A stretch of 64,000 bases of DNA, from NCBI GenBank assembly GCA_030704615.1, contig CM060731.1:25916001-25980000 (forward strand), in the 5' to 3' direction. Shown here piece by piece: positions 24,201 through 34,480 of this stretch. This DNA comes from Takakia lepidozioides (Eukaryota > Streptophyta > Takakiopsida > Takakiales > Takakiaceae). A model generated the notes under the pieces. The model had not been told where the DNA came from, did no database searches, and saw only the letters and a list, made by a program, of their open reading frames with translations. How positions within the stretch are numbered: the stretch's first letter is position 1; each line of letters starts with the position of its first letter. The position numbers were made by a program, and so were the translations under genes.

Positions 24201-27029
24201 AAGTGTACCAACTTCCTTTGCAGTTATTTTTGTTGTTATCTACGGTTCTTCTACACAGATCCTACCAACCTTAGCTTTCCACAGTTGAATGCTTAGTGTC
24301 TCAGTCCGATGACTTTGCCAGCACTGTGGGCCTTTCTTCAAGGGCCTAGAGCATTGCCATGTTCAGAAGGGTACTGTTCCTGGTCAATTCCTTGTGGAGA
24401 ACGCCACCAGTAACAATGAACACGAGTAACTTCCTTCTGCCATCCTCACATGTCGGTGGGTGAAGAAAGAGTTTGCATGAAAAGATAAGTCTAGATTTGA
24501 AAACATTGAACGGGAAAACGGAGAACTGCAGGTGATTGGACGTTCTTTGGACAAAGCCACAGGTTCTCCAGACTATCAGCAACAGAAGGAGCAGTTTCGT
24601 ACCCTACAGCTCTTCAGGTCACATTATGCCCTCTAATCCTTTTTGAGTTTCCTTCGTGCTTGCTTTGTGATTCAACAGGAAAAGTCTAGAACCTGCACGG
24701 GAGGCCGAGACAGCCTATAGTAGAACCACAACAGAGAGAAAAGCTGGTTATTGTGCCCCTATGTTTAATGCCTTCTTCCCTTAGATTGATTATCTTCACC
24801 TTATCTGCTAGTCAGTTGACTAATAGCTGCTATCCAGTGACTATGGGAAAATATGTCGCAGTATGGGTTCACCACATTTGTCTTGAGGTCTGCTCGCACC
24901 GTTTTAGTAAAATGACTATTTCCTCAGGCAATACCATAGGCTATCATGGACTTCCATGGACCAATCAGCAATTACCTATGAAAAAAAGTCAATTTTTTGT
25001 GAATTGAACTGGAAATGACCACCACGGTGAGCCTTTCATTATACAAGCATCAGACAATGAACTGCATCCACTTTCGAGCTACTGAATTGCAAAATCAAGG
25101 AAATTCTTGGACCTCCCAAGGTGGCTCTTTATGAAAGTATGTACAACATGTTTAAGACGTCTGTGGACGAGATGGGGCAGGCAGCAAATAGGCCATGTGG
25201 TGACCACAGTGCAACGCTATGTGGAGTCCCAGCTCCTTCACGTTGTTTGGAGCAAATTTCTTCACTGCATCCAGCACCAGGTTCTGCCTTGATCTCCTTT
25301 CAATACTGATTTGAAGAGTGATTTGTCTCTTACAGTCTATGTTTGTTTTTCATGAGATGCCATGGGCTAAGGATTATACTAGGGGAATGCAGAATGAGAG
25401 TAGGTACCTGATTGTTGACCATGTTGGCCAAGGTGATCATCGACGGTCTTACACTGTACAGCTAACAACTTCTAGACTTTGCAAGGCTCATCACCATTCA
25501 GATTGGGCCTCTTATAGCAGTAAAGATTCTCACAGCTGGCACCACATGGAGGGAACTTGCTGCTGGAGCTTTGCAAGTATATTCTCCATTTCTCTTGTTG
25601 GTCTAGTTTCTGATATATTTTGAATGTTGTGTGAGGCAGGTGAAGGACATACATGACTTGGAGAAGGTGCATTCTGCTTACTTAGAAGACGCGTCTCATC
25701 AGTAAGCTCTCTTATGTCTTAACATCTTACTAGAGAGTTTTGAGCCAGACCCGTCAAGTAGAGTCCAAGTTTCAAACCACAGGTTGCTGGAGCAAGTTCT
25801 TTTTACAATCCACTGGCACTTGGGACCACAGACTAATATCTGTATTTGTCCTCAACGCACCAGTCAAAGAGATGCTGATGTTGCAGGAGGAGCATGTTAA
25901 TACCTCCTAGCTTTCTGAATGTTCATAATGGATTCTCGGGCCAAAAGCTGCGTTGGAAGGCCAGGCCAAATATGCTTCATGGTGGCAATTTCAAACAAAA
26001 ACTGCACTGGTGTTTGAATAAAATCACATACATCAATCTGAAGTCCATAAAGGCAAGCCTCGGGTCTTTCATATGTCAGCCAGATTCATCCACCTGTGCA
26101 ATGTCAGACCAAGGGGATGTTGAGTCAGCTCTGAAATATCTGGACACTCCAGGGTGACTGAGGGCAAAAGCTCTGCAGTAGAAGTTGACACATGGGTTCT
26201 GGTGCTATTATACAATACATGACTGGGCTTTTCAGCTGATGTTAATGATGAACTGGAAGATCCTTTAGAGTTGTGAAGATTTAAAATTCTGTTTATATTG
26301 GCAGGTGCTTCCTTTCAAGGAACATGGAGGGTGTGAAGGCGTGCATTGACACTATCATGCAATGCACTCTGGATTTCCGGGCCAATCTGAGCAATGCTAG
26401 TCAGGATAGAGAGGACAACCCACACGAGCTAATCAGTGATGACTTGTATTCCAAGGCAAGCGGTTTCCCAACTTTTTTGTGTTTAGTATGTTGAGAGGTA
26501 CTCTGTTGCCTATAATCACAGGTCGGTGCAGATTTAATGGACACGAGGATGAAGTATGTGGTGAATGTTTCCTTCTCAGACCTCTGGCCTTTGCAACTAT
26601 TGGCAACCAAGCTGAATAGGTAAAGGCCTAAGAAGGCAGTGCTGGATATAATAGCATGCTCTCTAACCTCCAGTACTGGGATTATTGGCTGTGGGTGAGT
26701 GTATGGTAATATGGGTCGAATTCAAGCTTTTGGAAACCCGAATTAGCTCCAGGCTGTTACCAGCAGATTTATCATCACACAACAATGTATACACTGAGAA
26801 TACAGTCTTACAGCATCATGGCCCTGCCTTCATCCATTGGGCAATGTTTTAGGCCTCACACCAACTTCGTTTGAATTGGCAGGTGCAGGATGTGAAGTAC
26901 GCATTCACAGCGAGTCTACGGAAGCTCTATAGTTATCATCAACGGCCAGAGCCCCAATATCGCATCTTACTAAGTGATTTATGGATGTGCCTCGACTTCA
27001 ATGGCTTTCTTTCTTGCCCTCAATCGTAA
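15205..27029 (+). CDS. GCP6: Gamma-tubulin complex component 6 (17-exon gene)
   Basis: Spc97/Spc98 family protein of the gamma-tubulin ring complex, which nucleates microtubules. Exons: 15205-15536, ~17111-17399, 18020-18937, 19543-19758, 19897-20277, 20501-20697, 21076-21788, 21935-22502, 22752-22893, 23341-23518, 23907-24070, 24532-24617, 25181-25280, 25640-25701, 26305-26455, 26522-~26565, 26883-27029. About 1,560 aa, long as expected for GCP6. The GRIP1 half (about 207-710) has ELDLVRDALYALQGIP, LVNQAFAAAVR, ITLLELYLHTHRLREQL, FLFERACQPYTGFIRLW and LLRAGQQLQVLLKLLE. A low-complexity acidic insert (about 780-1190) separates it from the GRIP2 half, with LCLQDHYTALRRYYFMERGD, EYAERLHVFIQ, LGYKVEWPLSLVL, VVTTVQRYVESQL and VKDIHDLEKVHSAYLEDA. 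Phases agree at nearly all junctions. Weak points are the exon 2 start, exon 6, and the end of exon 16. The intron after 26455 would use a GC donor (AAG/GCAAGC). GCP6 identity over GCP5 rests on order and insert. Confidence 0.88.
16330..16600 (-). pseudogene. LINE 3' fragment inside GCP6 intron 1
   Basis: The minus strand shows, in two frames, ALGRFRVGSHNLGID then RPMPNLHRA, and IETEEHFFFHCPPYHEIHWR followed by FHCLF. The F-R-x-G-S-H phrase followed by an acidic E-E-H-F-F-F-H-C-P-x-Y motif is the usual C-terminal pattern of non-LTR reverse transcriptase polyproteins. A frameshift separates the two halves, so it is dead. It is opposite in orientation to the host gene. Confidence 0.6.
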
Positions 27030-27082
27030 TCAACTATTTTGTTGACCCCTCCCAAAGGTGGTCTCGTCAGAGCTGGTTTTGA

Positions 27083-27417
27083 CATCCACTGTAAGCAGCC
27101 CTCCCTGGAGCCTCAGAGACAGCAACACTTGTTTTAGAGAACCAAATAGCTACTACTCTCACGTGGATCTGTAGGTGGGCTCTCATTGTGATACTCACTG
27201 GAAGCAGCCCTGACTGCAGTCTCAGAGACAGAAACTCTTGTTTTAGAGAACCAAATAGCTACTACTCTCACGTGGATCTGTAGGTGGGCTCTCGTTGTGA
27301 TACTCACTGTAAGCAGCCCTGACTGCAGTCTCAGAGACAGCAACACTTGTTTTAGAGAACCAAATAGCTACTACTCTCACGTGGATCTGTAGGTGGGCTC
27401 TCATTGTGATACTCACT
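27083..27417. repeat. Tandem repeat, three copies of a 109-bp unit
   Basis: Copies are anchored by CTTGTTTTAGAGAACC at 27128, 27237 and 27346, exactly 109 bp apart. Each contains CACGTGGATCTGTAGGTGGG and a CTGCAGTCTCAGAGACAG block. The array starts about 54 bp after the GCP6 stop, so it may fall in that gene's 3' UTR or just downstream. The units are nearly identical, so the expansion is recent. Confidence 0.9.
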
Positions 27418-27879
27418 TCTTTGGTGCCACATGACAATAACAGAGGATACATGTTTCCACATGAATTTTTGTAACTAAGGCCGTCACTTGGTGGTGGGCT
27501 ACATCACATGACATAACTTTCTCCAAGACCACCAATGCTGCACAACTCTTTCTCTCCAGACAAGCCCATCCCACCCGGATCCTCAAAATCTGGAGACTTG
27601 CATGTTGAGAAAGAGTTTTGGAGTACTCTGTCCCTTCATGCACCTTGATTCTTCAGCGACCAAAGACAAAAATTAGTGAAACATGCTGCCACACTTAGCA
27701 ATCATCAAGTCTGCCGAATGGCACACCTCATCACCATTACTTCGCTAACTGCCACCTAACCATGACTTGCCAATGTGCAGGACACCCTTGGAATGGAGTA
27801 CCTAACTGATGTCAATTACAGGTAATGAACAGCAAGCGTTGAGAGAATGGGCCAACCCTCATATGCTCAGTGTTTTTTT

Positions 27880-28130
27880 TCTTGGCGAAAAATCGCCAAA
27901 TGGCGACCTCAAAACATTAAAATAGAATATTCTGTCGTAAATTCCCAAATTTTTCATGGATGAAATCGCCAAACTTCTACAAGGAAAAAACAAATGGATG
28001 AATTCGCCAAATGTGGATGATATAAATGGATGAAAGTACATAGGAGGATGATTCTATCCAAATTTTCAATGGATGAACAGAATATATAGCTTTTTGTAGC
28101 CACTCGTGCTATTTTTCAAATTTAAGAAAA
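27880..28130 (+). repeat. Dispersed ~250-bp repeat, copy 1
   Basis: Shares ordered blocks with 29228-29475: GGCGAA(A/T)AATCGCCA, GCGACCTCAAAA or its TCGACCTCAAAA variant, TCATGGATGAAATCGCCAAA, GGATGAATTCGCCAAAT and GTAGCCACTCGTGCT. Repeated GGATGAA and TCGCC words. There are no clear terminal inverted repeats or coding capacity. Confidence 0.75.
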
Positions 28131-28205
28131 AAAATCACTGATGCTCACTCACGCACTCACTCACGCACGCACGCACTATTAGGGTAATGCAGTGCACATG
28201 AGTGA

Positions 28206-28238
28206 CAGATCAGATTAGATCAGATCAGATCAGATTAG
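28206..28238. repeat. GATCA/GATTA microsatellite
   Basis: Short run of AGATCAGATTAGATCAGATC type units. It is preceded at 28141-28180 by a CACTCACGCA-type simple repeat. Confidence 0.7.
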
Positions 28239-28452
28239 CACGCTAGCCAAGATCTGATAAGCCATCATTAGCCCCGTCATTATTAGATTCCTATCATTCG
28301 TAGAGACCGATGATATTATAGGAATCTTCTGGATTCTGACGTAAAACGAAGCGAAGCGGTAAAAAGGTAAAAGCAAATGTGCACGTGGGTGCGTTTTGGG
28401 CCCCAGCTTCTTCCTAACAAGAAACCGCCACGTGTCGTACAATCAAACCCAG

Positions 28453-28698
28453 ATGGATCGCGAGGTTTTGGGCACGTTTCGACCGCACAGATACCGAGAT
28501 GTCGAGTCTGATGATGACGACGCGTGGCGGAAGGCTCATGTTGCAATCCAAGCACAGATACGCTTGCGTCATGTGTGTGTGAAGGGACACCTGTTCCCAC
28601 GTGTCGACTATTGTGTGCATGCGTTTCTATTGCTCAGCATTTTATATTTATATATTGGTTTAAAGTGTAAGTTGCCAGCATCCGTCCGTCTAGTATAA
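28453..28698 (+). CDS. Small unrecognised ORF, possibly a gene 5' fragment
   Basis: An 81-codon frame starts MDREVLGTFRPHRYRD, then an acidic VESDDDDAW and AHVAIQAQIRLRH. The first 50 residues look coding and the local GC content is higher than the surroundings. After about residue 52 the frame becomes hydrophobic and AT-rich, as if an exon had ended near 28570-28610. No family is recognised. It could be a captured exon or chance. Confidence 0.2.
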   Translation: MDREVLGTFRPHRYRDVESDDDDAWRKAHVAIQAQIRLRHVCVKGHLFPRVDYCVHAFLLLSILYLYIGLKCKLPASVRLV

Positions 28699-28699
28699 C

Positions 28700-29227
28700 T
28701 TATTACTTAACTTGCAGAAGAAAATAAGTTTTCACCTTACTCCATGAGAGGACTATCCTTCCGAATGTACATATGTCGTGAGCCTAAATTAGTTTTTTAA
28801 GCGAAAATAAAAGTCCACAATTGCTTGTGAATCTTACAGGAATTGCAGTTAGGATCAGCTCCCATTGGTGATTAGTGTAATAGCATCTTAACTCCTAACT
28901 GATTTCTGGATACTTAGAATCTAGGTTTTTGACCACATTCAATCTGTTCGAGGATTATTTATCCTACTCATGCATTAGATAATACCTAAGGTCCACATTT
29001 GAGCACTTCTTTGCACCTTCTATTCGTCAGTTTTCATGGATCTGAACTTTATGCAAATTCAAACATTTCCAGTATCTTCGGTAGAAGCTGGGATATTATT
29101 AGTACAATTTAGTGGAGGACAATAACAGTTTAGAGGGTTTTCCCTCCCTTCCTAGTAAAATATTGTATATATATATATATGTAACAGTGGGGCTGTAAGA
29201 TTGGTTGACACATGTATCCAGCCATTC
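28700..29227. other. No gene recognised
   Basis: AT-rich spacer between the small ORF and the second copy of the 250-bp dispersed repeat. It contains a short TATATATA run near 29167-29180. Nothing else is supported. Confidence 0.4.
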
Positions 29228-29475
29228 TTTTAGTGGCGAATAATCGCCAGATTTCGACCTCAAAAAATAAAATCGAATATTCAGTCGAAAATCCACTGTT
29301 TTTTCATGGATGAAATCGCCAAATTTCAAAATAAATTATGGATGAATTCGCCAAATATGGATGATATAATGGATGATGGCACGTAGGTGGATGAATTACA
29401 GTGGATGAATAGAATAAATAGCTATTTCCTGCAAAACTCTGTAGCCACTCGTGCTGTTTTCCAAATTTCTTAAAA
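29228..29475 (+). repeat. Dispersed ~250-bp repeat, copy 2
   Basis: Second copy of the repeat at 27880-28130, same orientation and about 1.35 kb downstream. It is diverged by many substitutions and small indels but keeps block order from GGCGAATAATCGCC to GTAGCCACTCGTGCT. Confidence 0.75.
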
Positions 29476-29485
29476 AAACACATCA

Positions 29486-32329
29486 TGGATCCCTTCTTGT
29501 CTGACAACACTTGGACTGGACTTGTACGAATGAGAAAATGTTGCTACCTTTGCATCTATTGAAGTTTATATTCTGTGATTTTCTTGCACGTGGGCCACAT
29601 TTGTCATACACGGTACACCTAGTGACTATATGTTGGAGATAAAGTTGACACAACCATTTAGTTAACTAATAAGAAATACACCTAAAAAGACGTTCTTCTT
29701 TTTACAATGGGTTTTTTTTTCCTATATGGGCAATGTAATTTGAGAACCCATGTTTCGTAATATCTGGAATAGTTATGAATTTTTACCTGTTTTGAAGTTG
29801 ACTCACCTATTCATGCTAGACGGTAGGCTCGTCTTTTCATGCTCCTGTTCACGTCAGCACACCCATTCCCGTCATCTACGAGTCCTCATCCAATGATGTT
29901 TAAACATGTGTATTGCGTGTATCGTGGGACATGATGGTCTGACGGATTTACAATGCTTTGATGTTGGAAATGGGAGGCTTTTATAGGTGACAGAGGCAAT
30001 TTTTGAGCAGTGCTTTATGGAGTGAGAAAAAACGGAAAACTCCCTTGCAAAAGTTTAAAAAGTTGCAATTGGCAAAAGATCATAACTTTCACATTTGTCT
30101 GTAGACATGTATTGTGCCATGTTCCTATATTTTATTATATTGGATTTTTATTTTTATTTTTATTTGTGGAAATTGATATTACTCTTTTTTCTTTTTCTTC
30201 TATTTTTTCAAGGGGATGAAGCCTCAGTATTTTATTGATAACGGGGAAAAAATAAACCCCTTACTCATTCAAGATTTTTTTTTTTTTTTTCTTACGTATG
30301 CTAAAAAAACCAAAAAAGTATTAATAAAGCTACATTAATTGTTGGGATAAAGACTTGCTTGCGAATTGCTTTCACGTTTCATAGGCCATTATAGAAAGTG
30401 GTCACCTAGGCATCACTAACTTACCAAGTCCTCTATAGTCAGCTTAGCGTGATGACTAGTGTAGCAAGCAAGTGAAAGTGTGTGCAACCTTATGTGACTT
30501 AAGGGAAGACTTCTTGCCAAAGCATGCGTAATTTACGGTGTCACTGCATCCCCAAAGGTCTACTCTAGTGTCGAGTGCCTTCGTCTGAAAGTGAACATGG
30601 TCTACCCGTATGTGTGGGTAACCTCAGATTTTCAAATTGTTGGGCAACCGCGTTGTATCTTGTTGATCCAACTACCCCTTTGATATATCTGACTATGCTC
30701 CTCCTGGCCTCCATCTACTCACCATCCTTCAAAGTGCTTCAATGTGGCGCTGACTACTATGACAACCTTGGGAAGAGGCTCTTATTTAACTTGGGGTTAG
30801 CATCCTATATATAGGACTTTGACTTTGGGAAGAGGCTCTTATGTATGCTAACTTCGGGTTGGCGTCATATATATATGACTTGACTTGTCACACTCTGATC
30901 AACTTAGTGGGCCATCCCGCAAATGTAAATTGTTACCCTGAATTTCTCCATCATTGGATTTTCAAACAAGGAGTCAATAAATAAATAAATAAGGGTCCCA
31001 AATTCTGGCAGGGGCTACTCCTGAAGGTCAAAAAAAGGGAGAGGATTGGAGCAGCCAAGGGCACTGGTGTTGGAATTGGTGAAAAATATGGAGAGGCTAC
31101 TATAGAAGTAGGAGGGCCCACCCTCCTAATAGTTCTAGAGCTTTCCACAAGCAAGATGAGGTGGCGGGGATTAGGTGATGGCCCCCTTCTAGAAGGCTCC
31201 ACAAGTGCCTTGAGATAGTATACACACAGGGGTGAGGGCTACCTGCTATGCTACAGGTTTCTCTTAGGCCTCCATCTTACTTTGGTGGGCTCTGCAAGTA
31301 GGCCTCCCCTTAAAAAATGTAAATTTGGAGCCGGAACCATCTTCAAGTGAATAGAAATATTAAATAAGGGGTATGCTTGGAAACATTCCAGCGCTAATCA
31401 CAATGACATATCTACATATGTTTAAATTTGAGCTTAGTACCGTTGCACCCAGACTCTCCACCAAAGCTCTCATCATTTGGGCTGGGGAGTCCAACGGAGA
31501 GTTAGGCGCATGCACTAAACTAATAAGGAGGCGGACTCGAGCTGATCAAAACGAGCGGATGAGTTAAAACTGCGCAACACAAATCCGTTCCGTCCTACAT
31601 TTGATTCTCCGGTGTTATGCTTCAAGACTAGCTAGCACCTCAATGTTTCTCTCACTCTTGTGATAGTACTATCCAGCCTCACATTATTCTGAAATCACTT
31701 TGGGCCTACCTATGCCCCATTTTATAATAGGGCTAAAGCCACCTTTCCACTTTTCCACCGTAACTCTAGCTCTAACTTAACCATTTTTTTAGGCTAGTAA
31801 AAATGCCACACAAAAGGGGATCGGATAAGCGATCCGATCTAATCTACCGTGGCCCACCTGCGATCCGTCGGCGTATGTTGGCCTACGAGCCTGGGCACTC
31901 TTCTTTATCTCTCCATTTAGCCATCTTTCCGGGGAATTCCGAGGCTCGGCAAACAGCCTCGGAATCCGGAGATACTCCGAACTTGTCCCTATTTCCGAAC
32001 CCAACTGGGAAATCGGGTAGGCTCAGCCACGGTCGCCGTCGAGCGAAGGACTCTGAAATCTGAATAGAATATTCCTTCCTCGTTGCATCTGAAAGTACCT
32101 TCCTCAGTGCATTGAACGCGTGAAGAAACGATGACGCGACAAGTGGCTTCTGCTGAGCCTATGGTCCGTACGTCCCTACATATTAGGCAAACGTGTACTT
32201 CTAGATGAATGAATGGTGTCGGTACAGCAGCCACTCTGTTCATCCACATGAAGGGTTGGTTGTTCCCACACTGCTGGCTGTGCTTTCATCTTTTTCCGTT
32301 GCCACACTTTTTTTAGTTTATTATTAATA
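29486..32329. other. Non-coding, repeat-derived spacer
   Basis: No gene is recognised. At 30195-30262 the minus strand has a copy of the retroposon 3'-tail repeat described at 33606. At 30776-30880 a GAAGAGGCTCTTAT(T/G)TA unit occurs twice about 55 bp apart, each followed by a TATATATA-containing stretch. 31800-32060 is more GC-rich and carries a plus-strand ORF (86 codons) with no recognisable domain. Confidence 0.4.
30195..30262 (-). repeat. Retroposon 3'-tail repeat, copy 1
   Basis: The minus-strand reading has TTTTCCCCGTTATC, AATAAAAT and GGCTTCATCCCCTTG before an A-rich run. This resembles the plus-strand copies at 33606-33675 and 45394-45472. The pattern suggests the end of a LINE or SINE family. 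Confidence 0.4.
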
Positions 32330-32560
32330 ATTGTTATTGGTATACATACTTTATTATGTAAGAAAGATACGATTTCAAATCCTGCTACCTTGTTGTTTGT
32401 TGTTGTATTACCTCCCCCTTTCCCTTGGGTTGTTGGTGTGATCACATGAGCTTGGCACCTCAGGGCGTGGTTATTTTGAAAGAGGTTATTTTCTCCTCTC
32501 ACCAAAATTAAGGGCTTAATTTGCGAGAAATCGCTCCCAAGGTGTTCAAGTTTCCCTTTC
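32330..32560 (+). mobile_element. tRNA-derived SINE, family 1, plus-strand copy
   Basis: Contains a decayed B box (TTTCAAATCC at about 32372-32381) and the body shared with 7095-7290: CTCCCCCTTTCCCTTGGG, TTTTCTCCTCTCACC, TTAATTTGCGAGAAATCGCT and CCCAAGGTGTTCAAG. It ends near an A-rich tail at 32568-32582. The A box is no longer clear. Confidence 0.6.
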
Positions 32561-32774
32561 AAGATACGGAAAAAAAAAGAAAGATGATTATGGCATATTA
32601 TGTTATAAATGACAAAATCCTCCTAAATTTAACCACCACCTACTAGAGTATCTCAGACAAGTTGAACTTAGTGGTAAGCTATATGTATCATGTCTAATAT
32701 GATCTAAGCTATCCATATGGACGGACGACGGAGTTCATATCGCCTCTCTAACAAACTCCATTTTTTTTTTTTAA

Positions 32775-33588
32775 CCCTTAAGTTCCCAAGCGACCTGAAT
32801 CGGGTCACTTTGAATTTGCAGTTCGACCTATTTTTGCGGATCTAATCTGATGGGGCCCACTCCTGAAGCTTTAATGACAAGGGATTTGTCTCGAGTATAA
32901 AAACAAAATTTAAAAAAAACAAAAGCTACGACCTGCAAAAAAATATCTTAGATCTCTCATTTACGTTTTGGGGCCTGAAAAGGGCTTGTTGACCGTTGAC
33001 GTGGCAATAAACAAGCCCAAAACAGATTGCACTCCAAAGGCCATTTTTGGCAGAAAATTAGCAATTTTGGAAAAAAGCGCTTCACCTTGTGGTGTGTGAG
33101 CATTACATACATACATCCACCATTGGCTTCTAAAAAATTTGTAGAAAAAAAATTACTTCATTTGGAGGCACATTTTCTCTTGTCAATTTTGAGATTTCAA
33201 CCCCCATGTAATTGCATGCATAGCAACCATAGGTGAAAAAATCAGTTGGACCTGCAATTTAGTGGGGTCATAGCCACTCCACTATTGATTTGGAAATGGT
33301 GGGTCTTGGGGCAAGCAAAATTGGATAAAGCTAGGTTTTGATTTGGTCAAACCAATTTCTTTCTCGCTTTTTTTTTGGGACCTGATATTTGAGGTCCGGG
33401 CCAACGTTATAATCTCACAATTTCCACGGTCGACTTGGCTCATTTTTTGGTATGTCATGCATAAATGAGCTGGGCCATTGCTATAAGGCTGGAATCTTTG
33501 GATGATTTTTGGTAGGTTAGGAGCAATTTACTGCAGCTGGGTACCCAAAATTGGTAAAAAGTCAAAAAAGGGCTTGGGAACTTGAGGA
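32775..33588. mobile_element. TTAA-flanked MITE with inverted termini
   Basis: An 814-bp segment is flanked on both sides by TTAA (32771-32774 and 33589-33592). The left terminus is CCCTTAAGTTCCCAAGC, and the reverse complement of the right terminus is TCCTCAAGTTCCCAAGC (15 of 17 match). There is no transposase ORF. TTAA duplication with C-starting termini is the piggyBac signature. A PIF/Harbinger element with a TAA target is an alternative, because the fourth base is ambiguous. Confidence 0.6.
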
Positions 33589-33605
33589 TTAACTTAAAGG
33601 TCAAT

Positions 33606-33675
33606 TATTTTTTCCTCAGTTTTATTAATAAAATTTGTCAAGGCTCCCCTGTTCAAAAATAATAATAATAAAACA
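33606..33675 (+). repeat. Retroposon 3'-tail repeat, copy 2
   Basis: TTTTTTCCTCAGTTTTATTA, AATAAAATTT, then GGCTCCCCTGTTCAAAAATA and an (AAT)n tail. The same order is seen at 45394-45472, where the CAGGG...CCCTG words can pair as a small stem before the A tail. Confidence 0.5.
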
Positions 33676-34029
33676 AGGTCAAAAGAAAAGAAAAGTCCGC
33701 CAACTCCCCACTAGAGGGTAGGTCCCTCTTTTTTTTTCCTGTTTTTATTTAAACAGGGGGAAAGATCGGAGAAGTACAAGAGGAAGAAATGTAAGCTCTA
33801 CCCTTCTTTTTTTGTTCCTCTTTCTAAGTAATGCCTCCATCGCAAGGCTATTTTTTTCCTAATCTGATCAACAGGGCCTCTGTCCCCCTTGCAAAATTTT
33901 AAAAAAGGAAAACTTTGTGCAGAAGGCCCGACTCGAGTAGGTATTCATAGAAATTAGTACCTCTATAGGCGGGTAAATATAGGTAGTACGTATAACGAGT
34001 GTATAAGTGTATACACGTAGGCAGATACC

Positions 34030-34480
34030 TACACCTACCTACCCGCTGGGCCCGGTGAGCTGGAGGGGCGTACCTCCGAAATCTGCTCCGATTTCCTTGG
34101 CTCGGTCCAGGTTCGAATAAGCCTCGGGACGGGCTCGGGGGTGCCGAGGCTGGGCCATAGGTTCCCTGGGGAGAGACAGGGCACGCCCTGGCTGCTGGCA
34201 CAGCGCCACGTGGCCGGGCACTTTTGTGTTCCTGCAAGGCTGCGAGGCGAGGGACGGGGGGGGCGGTAACGTCTTGGGGACGGCCTAGATCCGCGCCGGG
34301 GCGGCTTCATATATCTGGGGTGGAGTGTGGGGTGTGCAAGGGCGGGACGGGGTGTCGGAGGGCAGAATGGGGGACCAGACAGACCAGCAGGTGTGCGAGG
34401 GCGAGCAGCAGGGGGAGGAGGCGTGAGGGTCTGGTTTTGGGGACGGAGTCGTGGGAGGGTTCATAGCGCGAAATCGAGAG
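34030..34480. other. GC-rich island, possible promoter region
   Basis: Markedly more GC- and CpG-rich than anything nearby, with long open frames on both strands that reflect base composition (proline/arginine/glycine-rich translations). It lies about 3.3 kb upstream of the histidine kinase start and may mark a promoter whose 5' UTR is spliced. No TATA box is obvious. Confidence 0.4.

Noticed and set aside
27134-27452. Two overlapping minus-strand ORFs of about 70 aa
   Set aside because: They are frames through the 109-bp tandem repeat and have no independent support.
30776-30860. Similarity of the GAGGCTCTTATTTA words to GCP6 at 20499
   Set aside because: Shared stretch is only about 28 bp with mismatches; too short to claim homology.
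34035-34466. Overlapping long ORFs on both strands in the GC-rich island
   Set aside because: Long frames on both strands are expected from high GC; the translations are low-complexity P/R/G-rich without domains.
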